Under the pieces are notes generated by a model. It worked only from the letters and a program-made list of their open reading frames with translations, was not told the origin of the DNA and did not search any database. The position numbers were made by a program, and so were the translations under genes. DNA of 64,000 bases, from the NCBI RefSeq assembly GCF_007988885.1, contig NZ_BJUZ01000003.1, forward strand, positions 124,001 through 188,000, given 5' to 3'. Each line of letters starts with the position of its first letter. Position 1 is the stretch's first letter. Of this stretch, positions 43,459-52,034 are shown piece after piece. This DNA is from Gluconobacter wancherniae NBRC 103581. GTDB taxonomy: Bacteria > Pseudomonadota > Alphaproteobacteria > Acetobacterales > Acetobacteraceae.

Positions 43459-44904
43459 TTACAATGCACGGAAGGCGGCCAAAGCCCTTTCACGTCCTTC
43501 CTTGAGGTCAACCAATGGGCGTGGGTATGTTTTCCCCAGCGTGACGCCCGCGCGATCAAGGATGTCTTCTGGGGCGTTCCATGGCTCGAACAGGGCCTTG
43601 CCATCCAGCTTCTTCAGTTCAGGCACCCACTGGCGGATATAGTCTCCGTCCTGATCAAATTTCTGAGCCTGAAGTGTCGGGTTAAAGACCCGGAAGAACG
43701 GTGCGGCCTCAATGCCGGTCCCTGCGACCCATTGCCAGTTCGTTGTGTTGCTGGCCCAGTCTGCGTCCACGAGGGTATCGCGGAACCACTCTTCTCCCCT
43801 GCGCCAGTCAATCAGCAGATGTTTGGTCAGGAAAGAACCTACGATCATGCGGGCTCTGTTGTGCATCCAGCCTGTTTGCCAGAGCTGACGCATTGCTGCG
43901 TCCACGATCGGAACGCCTGTTTGGCCCTGCTGCCATGCTTTCAGGTCAGTGTCGCTGTTACGCCATTTCAGAGCATCGAATTTGGCGCTGAGGTTGCGTG
44001 TCGGCATCTGGGGCATGTGAAAGAGCGAGTATTTTGCAAACTCGCGCCATCCGATTTCCGCAAGGAAAGTCTCGCTGCCTTCGCCATGGCTTCCTTTTGA
44101 GATGATGGTTGCCCAGATCTGGCGGGGAGAAATTTCACCGAAAGCCAGATAGGGAGAAAGCCGCGATGTTCCCTCTCTCGCGACGAGGTTTCTGCCTGTA
44201 GCGTAGTGCGACATGGCATGCGCTACGAAGTCCTGCAGATGTTCCTGCGCTTCTGCCTCGCCGGGTTCCCAGGTCTTTCGCAAGCCTGCGGCCCAGTCCG
44301 GCTTGGTGGGGAGCAGACCTGCTTCGTTAAGGTGGGATTTAGGCAGCAGGGTTTCGGCATTGGGGTGAAAAGTTATGCCCTGCGGGACATCAAGAGGTTC
44401 GGGGACGTCATGTTGTCGGAATGCCTTCCAGAACGAACCGAAGACCCGATAAAACCCTCCTTCCTTGGTTCGGACTGTTTCCGGTGGCAGCAGGGTTGTG
44501 CCGCAGAACTCCCGAACATCTATGCTTTCCGTGCTTAGAGCTTTGGCGATCTGTGCGTCCTGCGCTCGTTCGTTTTCATGAAGGCGGGTGTGCCAGTGGA
44601 TGCTGGCAGCATGGGTGACGCTGGCCAGTGCCATAATCGTGTCTTTTGAGGGGCCTCGCAGTACGAGCAGGGACCCTCCATGCCCAGCCAGATTTTTTTT
44701 GAGATGTGCGAGCGCGCCGTGCAGCCACCAGCGCGATGCACCGCCCAGGGGTCTTAGTGGCGGGGTTTTGTCGTCCAGAACATAGACACAGAGCAGTGGG
44801 CGTCCGGTCTGTGCTGCGTCGTGAAGTGCTGGGTGGTCTGAAAGGCGTAGATCATCACGAAACCAGACAATGGCGGGTCGGGATGTTCTGGATGAAGGCG
44901 GCAT
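43459..44904 (-). CDS. phrB: Deoxyribodipyrimidine photolyase
   Basis: 481 residues. The N-terminal antenna domain starts at PAIVWFRDDLRLSDHPAL. The FAD domain has RLSPYLAFGEISPRQIW, MHNRARMIVGSFLTKHLLIDWR, WASNTTNWQWVAGTGIEAAPFFRVFNP and the W-rich electron path in the class I CPD photolyase order. It repairs UV-made cyclobutane dimers using blue light. Its presence fits a surface- or plant-associated bacterium. The gene stands alone, converging on the coiled-coil protein. Confidence 0.95.
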   Translation of the reverse strand: MPPSSRTSRPAIVWFRDDLRLSDHPALHDAAQTGRPLLCVYVLDDKTPPLRPLGGASRWWLHGALAHLKKNLAGHGGSLLVLRGPSKDTIMALASVTHAASIHWHTRLHENERAQDAQIAKALSTESIDVREFCGTTLLPPETVRTKEGGFYRVFGSFWKAFRQHDVPEPLDVPQGITFHPNAETLLPKSHLNEAGLLPTKPDWAAGLRKTWEPGEAEAQEHLQDFVAHAMSHYATGRNLVAREGTSRLSPYLAFGEISPRQIWATIISKGSHGEGSETFLAEIGWREFAKYSLFHMPQMPTRNLSAKFDALKWRNSDTDLKAWQQGQTGVPIVDAAMRQLWQTGWMHNRARMIVGSFLTKHLLIDWRRGEEWFRDTLVDADWASNTTNWQWVAGTGIEAAPFFRVFNPTLQAQKFDQDGDYIRQWVPELKKLDGKALFEPWNAPEDILDRAGVTLGKTYPRPLVDLKEGRERALAAFRAL

Positions 44905-45032
44905 GAAGTCCTCGCGAATGGCAAACTGTAGAGGAAAGCGTTCGGAACGGCGGATCGTTCGGCCGGTCTCATGACAATCGTTACAAATGGGAAGATGTTT
45001 CGTCTGCGACAGGTTTGAACTTTTACCGTCTT

Positions 45033-45057
45033 AGCGTGTTGTTCGAGGGAACACGCT
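45033..45057 (+). other. Hairpin in the leader of the entericidin-like gene
   Basis: AGCGTGTT at 45033-45040 and AACACGCT at 45050-45057 are complementary, with a nine-base loop; the ribosome binding site AAGGAG starts six bases after it (45063-45068). It may stabilise the mRNA or shape translation. It cannot be a terminator of this gene since it precedes the coding part. Confidence 0.55.
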
Positions 45058-45076
45058 TCATCAAGGAGTTTTCATA

Positions 45077-45268
45077 ATGTCCATCAAGTCCATTGCTCGC
45101 GTCGCTCTTTCTCTGACACTTCTGTCCGGTGCAGCAGTGTCCCTTTCGGCCTGCAACACCATGCGTGGCGCCGGTCAGGACGTGAGCTCGGTCGGTCATG
45201 ACGTTTCGCGCGGCGCGAACAGCGCGCAGGCAGGCATTGAGCGTCACACCACGGCCTCTCCGAACTAA
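45077..45268 (+). CDS. Entericidin A/B family small lipoprotein
   Basis: 63 residues. The lipobox is LSACNTM, with cysteine about residue 26, and the mature part NTMRGAGQDVSSVGHDVS is typical of entericidins. Members in other bacteria are stress-induced antidote/toxin-like membrane lipoproteins. AAGGAG at 45063-45068 is the ribosome binding site. It is alone, with a leader hairpin and a strong terminator behind. Confidence 0.87.
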   Translation: MSIKSIARVALSLTLLSGAAVSLSACNTMRGAGQDVSSVGHDVSRGANSAQAGIERHTTASPN

Positions 45269-45299
45269 GAAGACTTTCTCCCGCTCTGGGAGAGATGGA

Positions 45300-45328
45300 C
45301 CGCCGGCCTTCGGGCCGGCGGTTTTTTT
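45300..45328 (+). terminator. Intrinsic terminator of the entericidin-like gene
   Basis: CCGCCGGCC at 45300-45308, tetraloop TTCG, and GGCCGGCGG at 45313-45321, then seven T. A textbook strong terminator with a UUCG loop. Confidence 0.95.
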
Positions 45329-45418
45329 GTGTCTTCGGGCGGCCTCTGAAAGCTGTGATGAGGAGAGCCCTTGCCATTTCGGGTTTGCTGTCCCCATATG
45401 TCGGGAAGATGAACAGAC

Positions 45419-45570
45419 GTTCTCGGGGCGGGGTGAAACTCCCCACCGGCGGTATTGGCAGGATTCGTTCTGCCTGAGCCCGCGAGCGCCTTCTTTCCTT
45501 CAGGAAGGGAGGGTCTAGCAGATCTGGTGAGACTCCAGAGCCGACGGTCATAGTCCGGATGAGAGAGAAC
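45419..45570 (+). ncRNA. FMN riboswitch (RFN element)
   Basis: The closing stem is GTTCTC at 45419-45424 and GAGAAC at 45565-45570. Inside are the conserved blocks GGGGCGGGGTGAAACTCCCC, ACCGGCGGTA, then AGCCCGCGAGCG, a variable arm, AGCAGATCTGGTGAGACTCC, AGAGCCGACGGTCATAGTCCGGATG. This is a complete FMN aptamer, 88 bases before ribD. Riboflavin synthesis should be shut off when FMN is high. Confidence 0.96.
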
Positions 45571-45593
45571 GCAGCCAGACCCGCCAAGGGTTC

Positions 45594-45623
45594 GGAGACG
45601 TGCGCCCTGCGCATTCAGTCTCC
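45594..45623 (+). promoter_or_regulatory. Hairpin downstream of the FMN aptamer, possible expression platform
   Basis: GGAGAC with GTCTCC and GTGCGC with GCGCAT (one G-U pair) form a 12-bp stem with a CCT loop and a 3-base bulge between 45594 and 45623. There is no U run, so it would act, if at all, by hiding translation signals or by Rho-dependent effects rather than intrinsic termination. Confidence 0.45.
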
Positions 45624-45658
45624 GTTCCTGACGTAGGTGCTGCTGACGTGCGCGCCCT

Positions 45659-46729
45659 GTGAGCGTCCCGAATGATGGGACCTTTGAAGCAGCCTTGTCT
45701 GGACAGACATCATTTTCCGATACGTTGGCTCTGGCGCATATTCGTGCGGGATTTCGTGCAGCTATTGCGCGGGCTGTGGAAACGCTTGGCGCGACGGCTC
45801 CCAATCCTTCTGTGGGTTGTGCGTTGTTGGATGCCGAAGGAAAAATCCTGACTGTCGGTGTCCATCCAGGCGCCGGGCAGCCGCATGCGGAGGCTCAGGC
45901 ACTGGCGCAGGCGCGGGAGGCGGGTGTTCTGGGGCAGGCACGCGTGGCGGTCGTTACGCTTGAGCCCTGCAACCATACCGGCCGGACGCCACCGTGCAGC
46001 GAAGCGCTCCGGAACAGCCCGGTTCAGGAAGTTTGGATTGGGGCTCGTGATCCTAACCCACAGGCTTCCGGTGGCGCTGATCGACTGCGGCAGGCCCCGG
46101 GATCAAAACGGGTGATGCTGCTTTCCGAGCGCGCGGATATGTATGATCTGGCGATGGATTGTGAGGCGTTGCTTGCACCATTTGCGAGCCGGGTTGTGCG
46201 GCATCGACCTTGGCTGAGCGTCAAACAGGCTCTGGATGAACGCGGTTCCATGATCCCTCCTGCAGGCCGCACCACGTTTACTTCCGATGCCTCTTTGGAT
46301 CTTGCCCATCGTCTGCGTCGCGCGACGGATGCGATTGTGACGGGGATCGGGACCGTTCTGGCAGACCGCCCGCGCTTTACGGTGCGTAGGGTTGCTGATC
46401 ATGAGCGGTCCACGCCCCGGGTACTTGCGGTGTGTGACAGGCACGGGCGCCTGCCAGAGGACTGGCGGCGGGACATGAAGCACGCGGGCTTCGAAGTTGT
46501 GATCTGTCCAGAGTTGCTGGCTGTTCCTGCCATGCTGGCAGATCGCGGTGTGAATTGGGCCCTGATCGAAGGTGGTCCAGCGCTTTTGAAAGCAGTTTCG
46601 GAAGCAGACCTTTGGGATGACTGGCTGACCATTCGCAAGGACGGATTGTCAGACCGGATCGAGCTTAAATCGAAGGCGGAAAGTCCGCTGAGACTGTTGA
46701 GGGAAAACGCATGTTCTCTGGCATTATAG
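45659..46729 (+). CDS. ribD: Bifunctional riboflavin deaminase/reductase
   Basis: 356 residues from a GTG at 45659; the frame closes with a stop five codons upstream and no strong ribosome binding site is visible, which fits riboswitch-controlled initiation. The deaminase part has PNPSVGCALLD, HAEAQAL and EPCNHTGRTPPC (the zinc ligands H, C, C). The reductase part has VKQALDERGSM, GIGTVLADRPRFTVR and LIEGGPALL. It catalyses steps two and three of riboflavin synthesis. It overlaps ribE by 19 bases. Confidence 0.94.
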   Translation: MSVPNDGTFEAALSGQTSFSDTLALAHIRAGFRAAIARAVETLGATAPNPSVGCALLDAEGKILTVGVHPGAGQPHAEAQALAQAREAGVLGQARVAVVTLEPCNHTGRTPPCSEALRNSPVQEVWIGARDPNPQASGGADRLRQAPGSKRVMLLSERADMYDLAMDCEALLAPFASRVVRHRPWLSVKQALDERGSMIPPAGRTTFTSDASLDLAHRLRRATDAIVTGIGTVLADRPRFTVRRVADHERSTPRVLAVCDRHGRLPEDWRRDMKHAGFEVVICPELLAVPAMLADRGVNWALIEGGPALLKAVSEADLWDDWLTIRKDGLSDRIELKSKAESPLRLLRENACSLAL

Positions 46730-47349
46730 AGCGTCTGGGCCGTGTTCGCGGGGTTTCCCTCCGGGACAAGGCGATGGACCTGAAGATCGCGACGGGTCTG
46801 AAGGATCTCGAGCTTGGAGAAAGCATCGCGGTCAATGGCGTGTGTCTGACTGTCGGATCGTTTGATCCTGATGGTCTGGCGGACTTTCATCTCAGCGGTG
46901 AGACACTCTCACGGACGGGCTTCTCCCAGCTGCAGGAGGGGGATGTAGTCAATCTCGAGCGGGCTGTTGCGGCCAATACCCGGCTTTCCGGCCATATCGT
47001 GCAGGGACATGTCGATGGCCTTGCGGCTCTTTCCAGCGTTGAGAACGCAGGGGATTCCTATGCCTTGCGTGTGTTCGTACCGGGGGGGCTGCGCCAGTAC
47101 GTGGTGGAGAAGGGTTCTATCACGTTTGATGGCATCAGCCTGACCGTCAATGAACTGCATGAAGACATCGTGCATGGAAATGAAGCGGGGTTTGAGGTCG
47201 GGTTGACGATCATTCCCCATACCTGGTCTCACACTGCGCTTTCCACGCTCAAGCCCGGAGACCGGATCAACGTGGAGGTAGATGTGCTGTCCAAATACGT
47301 CGAGACGCTGCTGCGCTTCTCGCCATCGCTTGGAAGGTCTGCATCATGA
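46711..47349 (+). CDS. ribE: Riboflavin synthase, alpha chain
   Basis: 212 residues built of two similar beta-barrel halves. MFSGIIERLGRV and LELGESIAVNGVCLTV start the first, and HIVQGHVDG with GSITFDGISLTVNEL the second. It joins two lumazine molecules to riboflavin. The start overlaps ribD and the stop overlaps ribBA by ATGA, so the four rib genes are coupled. Confidence 0.96.
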   Translation: MFSGIIERLGRVRGVSLRDKAMDLKIATGLKDLELGESIAVNGVCLTVGSFDPDGLADFHLSGETLSRTGFSQLQEGDVVNLERAVAANTRLSGHIVQGHVDGLAALSSVENAGDSYALRVFVPGGLRQYVVEKGSITFDGISLTVNELHEDIVHGNEAGFEVGLTIIPHTWSHTALSTLKPGDRINVEVDVLSKYVETLLRFSPSLGRSAS

Positions 47350-48593
47350 AGCCCTCGCTGAAAGCTGCCATCGACGCCATTCGTGCGGGCGGCATGGTTA
47401 TCATGGTGGATGATGAAAACCGTGAGAACGAAGGTGATCTGGTGATGGCCGCGCAGTTTGCGACGCCGGAGGCCATCAATTTCATGGTCAGGGAAGCGAG
47501 GGGTTTGGTCTGCCTGCCGCTCGAGACAGAGCAGGCAGACCGCCTTGGGCTTGCGCCCATGGTGGCGAGGAATCGCGACCCGCGTGGCACCGCCTTCACG
47601 ATCTCGATCGAGGCGGCGACGGGTGTGACGACCGGGATCTCTGCGGCAGATCGCGCACGCACGATCGTGGTGGCGGCGAGCCCGGATGCTGTTGCGGAAG
47701 ATCTGGTCTCCCCAGGGCATATCTTTCCGCTCAGGGCCCATCCAGAGGGCGTTGTTGTCCGTAATGGTCATACGGAAGGGTCTGTTGATATTGCGCGGCT
47801 GGCTGGTCTGGTTCCTGCGGGGGTGATCTGTGAGATCATGGCGGATGACGGGAGCATGATGCGCCTGCCTGAGCTTCGCCGCTTTGGCGCGCGTCATGAT
47901 TTGCCGATTGTCAGTATTGCCGATCTGCAGGAGTGGTGCCGTGAGCACGGGCGCACACCTGTATCCGAGCAGATCGTGACGCCCGTTCCCTCTGCGGGGG
48001 AGATGGTTGCAGTGTCAGACCTTCCAAGCCTGTTTGGCGGCCATGACCTGAAAATCCATGCATTTCGCGCCGTGGATGGTGTGGAGCATGTCGCGCTGGT
48101 GAAGGGAGATCCTTCCAAGGGGGTCCCGCTCGTACGTCTGCATTCAGAATGTGTGACGGGTGACGCTCTGGGGTCCCTGCGCTGCGATTGTGGTGCACAG
48201 CTCCGGGAGGCGCTGGAGCGGATTTCGGCAGCGGAATGTGGTGTGCTGGTTTATCTGCGCGGCCATGAGGGGCGTGGGATCGGGCTTGCCAACAAGATTC
48301 GGGCCTATGAACTTCAGGATCAGGGACTGGACACCGTTGAGGCCAACGAGGCGCTCGGTCTGCCAGCGGATGCGCGCGAATGGGGGGCTGCCGCCGACCT
48401 GCTGCGGCATCTGGGCGTTACATCCCTGACATTGCTGACCAACAACCCGGACAAGGAAAGCAGCCTTGTTCTGGAAGGCTTCGACATCCGTTCGCGTGAA
48501 CGGCTTGAGATTGCCGCCAATCCTTTCAATCGGGCCTATCTTGCGACCAAGCGGACGCGGATGGGGCATTTTCTTCAGGAACAGCCAGCATGA
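47346..48593 (+). CDS. ribBA: Bifunctional DHBP synthase/GTP cyclohydrolase II
   Basis: 415 residues. The DHBP synthase half has VDDENRENEGDLVMAAQFAT and GHTEGSVDIARLAGL. The cyclohydrolase half has HSECVTGDALGSLRCDCG with three zinc-binding cysteines, GHEGRGIGLANKIRAYELQDQG, and DAREW with the arginine needed for GTP chemistry, so both halves look active. It supplies both precursors of the pathway. ATGA overlaps at both ends. Confidence 0.96.
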   Translation: MKPSLKAAIDAIRAGGMVIMVDDENRENEGDLVMAAQFATPEAINFMVREARGLVCLPLETEQADRLGLAPMVARNRDPRGTAFTISIEAATGVTTGISAADRARTIVVAASPDAVAEDLVSPGHIFPLRAHPEGVVVRNGHTEGSVDIARLAGLVPAGVICEIMADDGSMMRLPELRRFGARHDLPIVSIADLQEWCREHGRTPVSEQIVTPVPSAGEMVAVSDLPSLFGGHDLKIHAFRAVDGVEHVALVKGDPSKGVPLVRLHSECVTGDALGSLRCDCGAQLREALERISAAECGVLVYLRGHEGRGIGLANKIRAYELQDQGLDTVEANEALGLPADAREWGAAADLLRHLGVTSLTLLTNNPDKESSLVLEGFDIRSRERLEIAANPFNRAYLATKRTRMGHFLQEQPA

Positions 48594-49069
48594 GCAAACA
48601 TATTCCCGTCGCGCCTGATCTGCGCCTCTCTCCTGCACCGAAGCTTGCGATTGTTGTCAGTCGCTTCAACACGGAAATAACGGGTGGCCTGAAGAATGGT
48701 GCGCTTGAATGGCTGGAAGAGCGCAATATCCATGATGTGGATGTCTATGATGCTCCGGGTGCCTTTGAGCTTCCGCTTCTGGCGCAGCGCCTTGCGAAGT
48801 CTGGAAATTATGAGGGTGTGATCTGCCTTGGGTGCGTCATTAAGGGAGACACGGCGCATTTCGAGTTCATTTCGCTGGGCGCGACAATGGGCATCATGCA
48901 GGCTCAGCTCACAACGGAAGTACCGATCGCGTTCGGAATTTTGACGACGTACACCGAAGGACAGGCTATTGCCCGCTCCCGTGCGGATGCTGAAAACAAG
49001 GGCCGCGAGGCTGCTGCGGCATGCGTGGAGAGTGTCGCGTTTTTGCGGAATGTTCCCGCAAAGGCCTGA
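48590..49069 (+). CDS. ribH: 6,7-dimethyl-8-ribityllumazine synthase
   Basis: 159 residues. AIVVSRFNTEITGGL, DAPGAFELPLLAQ, GVIKGDTAHFEFI and PIAFGILTTYTEGQA are all family motifs; the GxVIxGxTxHF region has the catalytic histidine. It condenses the ribityl pyrimidine with the four-carbon unit. It ends the riboswitch-controlled operon. Confidence 0.96.
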   Translation: MSKHIPVAPDLRLSPAPKLAIVVSRFNTEITGGLKNGALEWLEERNIHDVDVYDAPGAFELPLLAQRLAKSGNYEGVICLGCVIKGDTAHFEFISLGATMGIMQAQLTTEVPIAFGILTTYTEGQAIARSRADAENKGREAAAACVESVAFLRNVPAKA

Positions 49070-49082
49070 TGCAAACGATTTG

Positions 49083-49136
49083 GGCGCTCTCTCGAACTGT
49101 GGCTGGATGCTACGGTTATCCGGCGAGAGCGCCTTT
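49083..49136 (+). terminator. Probable terminator of the rib operon
   Basis: GGCGCTCTC at 49083-49091 pairs with GAGAGCGCC at 49125-49133, followed by TTT. The loop is long, about 33 bases, so it is weaker than the other terminators. Confidence 0.55.
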
Positions 49137-49221
49137 GCTGTTCAGGCGCAGGTGGGGCTGGTGATGCCTTCCATGATGGCTATGTACGTGAATGCATCGT
49201 CCTGAAATGACCTTTTATTGC

Positions 49222-50646
49222 TCAGCTCGGCGCAGACGCTGAGATTTTTCCTGCTTTTATGGCTTCCAAGAAAACGCTCCAGTCTGCTTTTGTCTGATCT
49301 GCATACAGCACCGAGAAGCTGGCGATGGCATCTGCGAAAGTGTCGTTTTTGCCAATATATCCGCTGATGACGGCTACATCTCCGGATCTGGCATGGGCGC
49401 GGGCAAGTGTCCGGCCACAGAGTTCAGCGTAATCCGGCAGGCCGTCTTGTGCGACATCCGAGCCGATGGCGGCGAGCCGCGTGTCTTTGAGACGGCGGAC
49501 GTAGAACTGTTTTCCTGCGCCCGAGAGGGGGGGTGCGCTATCTTCGGCTTCGTCGGTGCCGGCAGTATGTGTCCAGCCGAGGAAAGAGTCTGAGGCAGCC
49601 TGCATGATGCGCTGGCCCGTGACGACACGCTCACCTTGGTTATGGAAAATATTCCCTCCTGCGAAAGGTGCAAGGACGGATTCCTGTGCTTCCTTGATCT
49701 GTAGCAGCAGCGTGTCTCCGTCTGGCGTTGCGAAGAGGCCGATGGCGCAGAATGTGCCGACACTTCCAACGCCCACGACTTTGAAGATGATGTCCTGCAG
49801 GTGATAGCGGGAGAGCAGGATGGCACGCTCGGGGGGCTGAGTTGCAACGTAGCGGGCAAACGCGTCACGGATTGTGTTTTCATGTGCGGGCAGGCGCATG
49901 ACCAGCGGTGGACGCTCGCGGAAAGCGGGTGCCTTGTTGTCGTAGGAGACAAGGCCGAAATGCTGCTGAGCGCTTTCCAGTCGCGCATCCAGGCGGCTTC
50001 GGATCTGCTTGCGGACGTGTTTGTCTGAGAAGTTATCGATTGCGGCAGAGAAATCGATCCGGTTTGTCCAGATTTCGAGGGGCGTGAGGGGCTCCAGCCT
50101 TGCCATCTCTGCGGAATAGGACTGCGCCATTGCCACGGCCAGTGCACGGGCCGATTTTTCTGAGGCACCGTTTTCGCGCCCGGCTAGGACCAGTGATGTG
50201 CCGAGCCGCTTGATATCCCATTCAAAAGGTGCGGCGAGAGTCTCGTCGAAGTCATTGATGTCGAAAACGGGTGTGCCTTCGGGCGAGGTATAGCTTCCGA
50301 AATTTGCGAGATGGCAGTCTCCGCAGCTTTGTACGTGCGGGCCTGCACTTTCTGTCGTAGCGAGATCTGCAGCCATGACAATTGCAGCCCCACGCAGGAA
50401 AGCGAAGGGAGAGGGGCTCATGCGTGCATAGCGGACTGGCAGCAGGTCCTGAATGCGGCGTTCACCCTGCTTGATTAGGAGATTGACGGGATCAGGTCTG
50501 TCTTTTGGAGCGTTCCATGAGGCGTGATCTCCACGAGCATTTTTCTTTCTGAGAGACGCACCGAAAGCATGTCGCTCCTGACGGGTCATGGTGTTCGCGC
50601 CAGCTGCAACGGATGTGAGTGCAGGAGAATTCTGTTCTGTGGGCAT
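49222..50646 (-). CDS. DUF2252 family protein
   Basis: 474 residues. The family motifs GDCHLANFGSY and FDINDFDETLAAPFEWDIKRL are clear and recall the catalytic GDxHxxN and IDFD/DFD loops of aminoglycoside-phosphotransferase-like kinases. R-x-x-PFAFLRG near residue 80 is another DUF2252 mark. The function is not established; a small-molecule kinase is an inference from the motifs. It lies downstream of, and on the same strand as, the aminotransferase, about 200 bases away. Confidence 0.82.
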   Translation of the reverse strand: MPTEQNSPALTSVAAGANTMTRQERHAFGASLRKKNARGDHASWNAPKDRPDPVNLLIKQGERRIQDLLPVRYARMSPSPFAFLRGAAIVMAADLATTESAGPHVQSCGDCHLANFGSYTSPEGTPVFDINDFDETLAAPFEWDIKRLGTSLVLAGRENGASEKSARALAVAMAQSYSAEMARLEPLTPLEIWTNRIDFSAAIDNFSDKHVRKQIRSRLDARLESAQQHFGLVSYDNKAPAFRERPPLVMRLPAHENTIRDAFARYVATQPPERAILLSRYHLQDIIFKVVGVGSVGTFCAIGLFATPDGDTLLLQIKEAQESVLAPFAGGNIFHNQGERVVTGQRIMQAASDSFLGWTHTAGTDEAEDSAPPLSGAGKQFYVRRLKDTRLAAIGSDVAQDGLPDYAELCGRTLARAHARSGDVAVISGYIGKNDTFADAIASFSVLYADQTKADWSVFLEAIKAGKISASAPS

Positions 50647-50853
50647 CAGGAGGTGTGCCTTTCAGGAAAATGCTGACTGGAGCGTCTGGTCGGCGATTTT
50701 CAGGGAGTCAATTGCTGTCTGCTGTACCAGATGCCGCCCTGCCATGGATGTCACCAGAGGGGGTATCGACAGGAGTATATGGAAGAGCGCCCCTTCCCAT
50801 ACTGACCAGCGTAGCAGGAAGGAGCAACACTGTGAAATCTTTGTGGGGTGACT

Positions 50854-52002
50854 CTAGCCGGGGCTGGTAGGCTGTTGTTTTGCGAACCATGGGATCATCC
50901 GCTGGATGGCGTCTTCGATACGGTCTGTGGAGACAGCAAAGCTGAAGCGCATGAAGCGGTTGCCATCAAGAGGATCAAAATCCACGCCGGGAGCGGTGGT
51001 CACGCCGGTTTCCAGCAACAGTCTCTTGCAGAATTCGAGGCTATCGTCAGTCAAATGCCCAATATCGGCATAAATGTAGAATGCGCCGTCAGGAGGGGCG
51101 ATGTGGTTAAGGCCCAGCTTTGGCATGGCTGCCAGTAGCAGATCTCGGTTACGGCGATATGTTTCCAGATGGCCGTCCAGTTCGTCCATGCAATCAAAGG
51201 CGGCAAGCCCGGCATGTTGGCTGAGCGCTGCGGGCGTAAGGAACAGGTTTCCCATGCGAGCCCGGGCAGCATCTATTTTTTCCGGGGGAACAACGAGCCA
51301 TCCCAGGCGCCAGGGTGCCATACTGAAATATTTGGAGAAGCTGTTGACGATGAGGGCGCTGGCGTCGAATTCCAGCACGCTGCGTGCTGGCTCACCATAG
51401 CTCAGGCCGTGATAGATTTCGTCTGAGATGACCTGGATGCCACGGGCTTTGCAGATACGGACGATCTCTTCCATTTCAGCGCCGGGCAGGATTGTTCCTG
51501 TGGGATTGGCAGGGCTTGCGATGATGAGACCGTCGGGCGCTGGGTCGAGGGCTGCGATTGCGGGCGCCGTCAACTGATAACGCTCTGCGGCACCACATTC
51601 GATTTCGATGGGCTCCATGTGCAGGGTGCGAAGGGTGTTGCGATAGGCCACATAACCCGGGCGTGCGAGGGCGATCCGGGCGCCGGGCACGAAGCATGTT
51701 GTCAGGGCGAGAACGAGCGCCGGGGAGGCGCCACAAGTCAGGATGATCTGGTCTGCCTCAGGTGAGACGCCATAAGTGTCCTGATAGTGGCGTGCGATCC
51801 GTGCTTTGAGCGGTTGGCTTTCCCAGTAGCCCATTGGGTCAGTTTGCAGGACATGTTGCGCGCGTTCGATGGCGGCCTTTGGTGCCCCGGTCGACGGCTG
51901 ACCGAATTCCATGTGGATGATGCTGCGGCCTTCGGCGGCGAGGCGGTGGGCAAGCGCGCTGATGGTGATGGCATGAAACTGGTCGATGGCCGGGACGGTC
52001 AT
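50854..52002 (-). CDS. PLP-dependent aminotransferase, class I/II
   Basis: 382 residues. HMEFGQPSTGAP, CGASPALVLAL (phosphate loop), IIASPANPTGT, DEIYHGLSYG and the lysine of NSFSKYFSMAPWRLGW are in the order of class I aminotransferases (aspartate/alanine/aromatic-type). It begins 32 bases after the pqqE stop, on the same strand, so it can be transcribed from the pqq promoter. It is not one of the five known pqq genes, and its substrate is unknown. It could process an amino acid or keto acid, with no proven link to PQQ. Confidence 0.88.
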   Translation of the reverse strand: MTVPAIDQFHAITISALAHRLAAEGRSIIHMEFGQPSTGAPKAAIERAQHVLQTDPMGYWESQPLKARIARHYQDTYGVSPEADQIILTCGASPALVLALTTCFVPGARIALARPGYVAYRNTLRTLHMEPIEIECGAAERYQLTAPAIAALDPAPDGLIIASPANPTGTILPGAEMEEIVRICKARGIQVISDEIYHGLSYGEPARSVLEFDASALIVNSFSKYFSMAPWRLGWLVVPPEKIDAARARMGNLFLTPAALSQHAGLAAFDCMDELDGHLETYRRNRDLLLAAMPKLGLNHIAPPDGAFYIYADIGHLTDDSLEFCKRLLLETGVTTAPGVDFDPLDGNRFMRFSFAVSTDRIEDAIQRMIPWFAKQQPTSPG

Positions 52003-52034
52003 GAAAACTTCCGAAAATCGTGGAAAAACGGATA

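Noticed and set aside
47229-47948. 239-codon open frame on the minus strand
   Set aside because: Antisense to ribE/ribBA, both clear enzymes.
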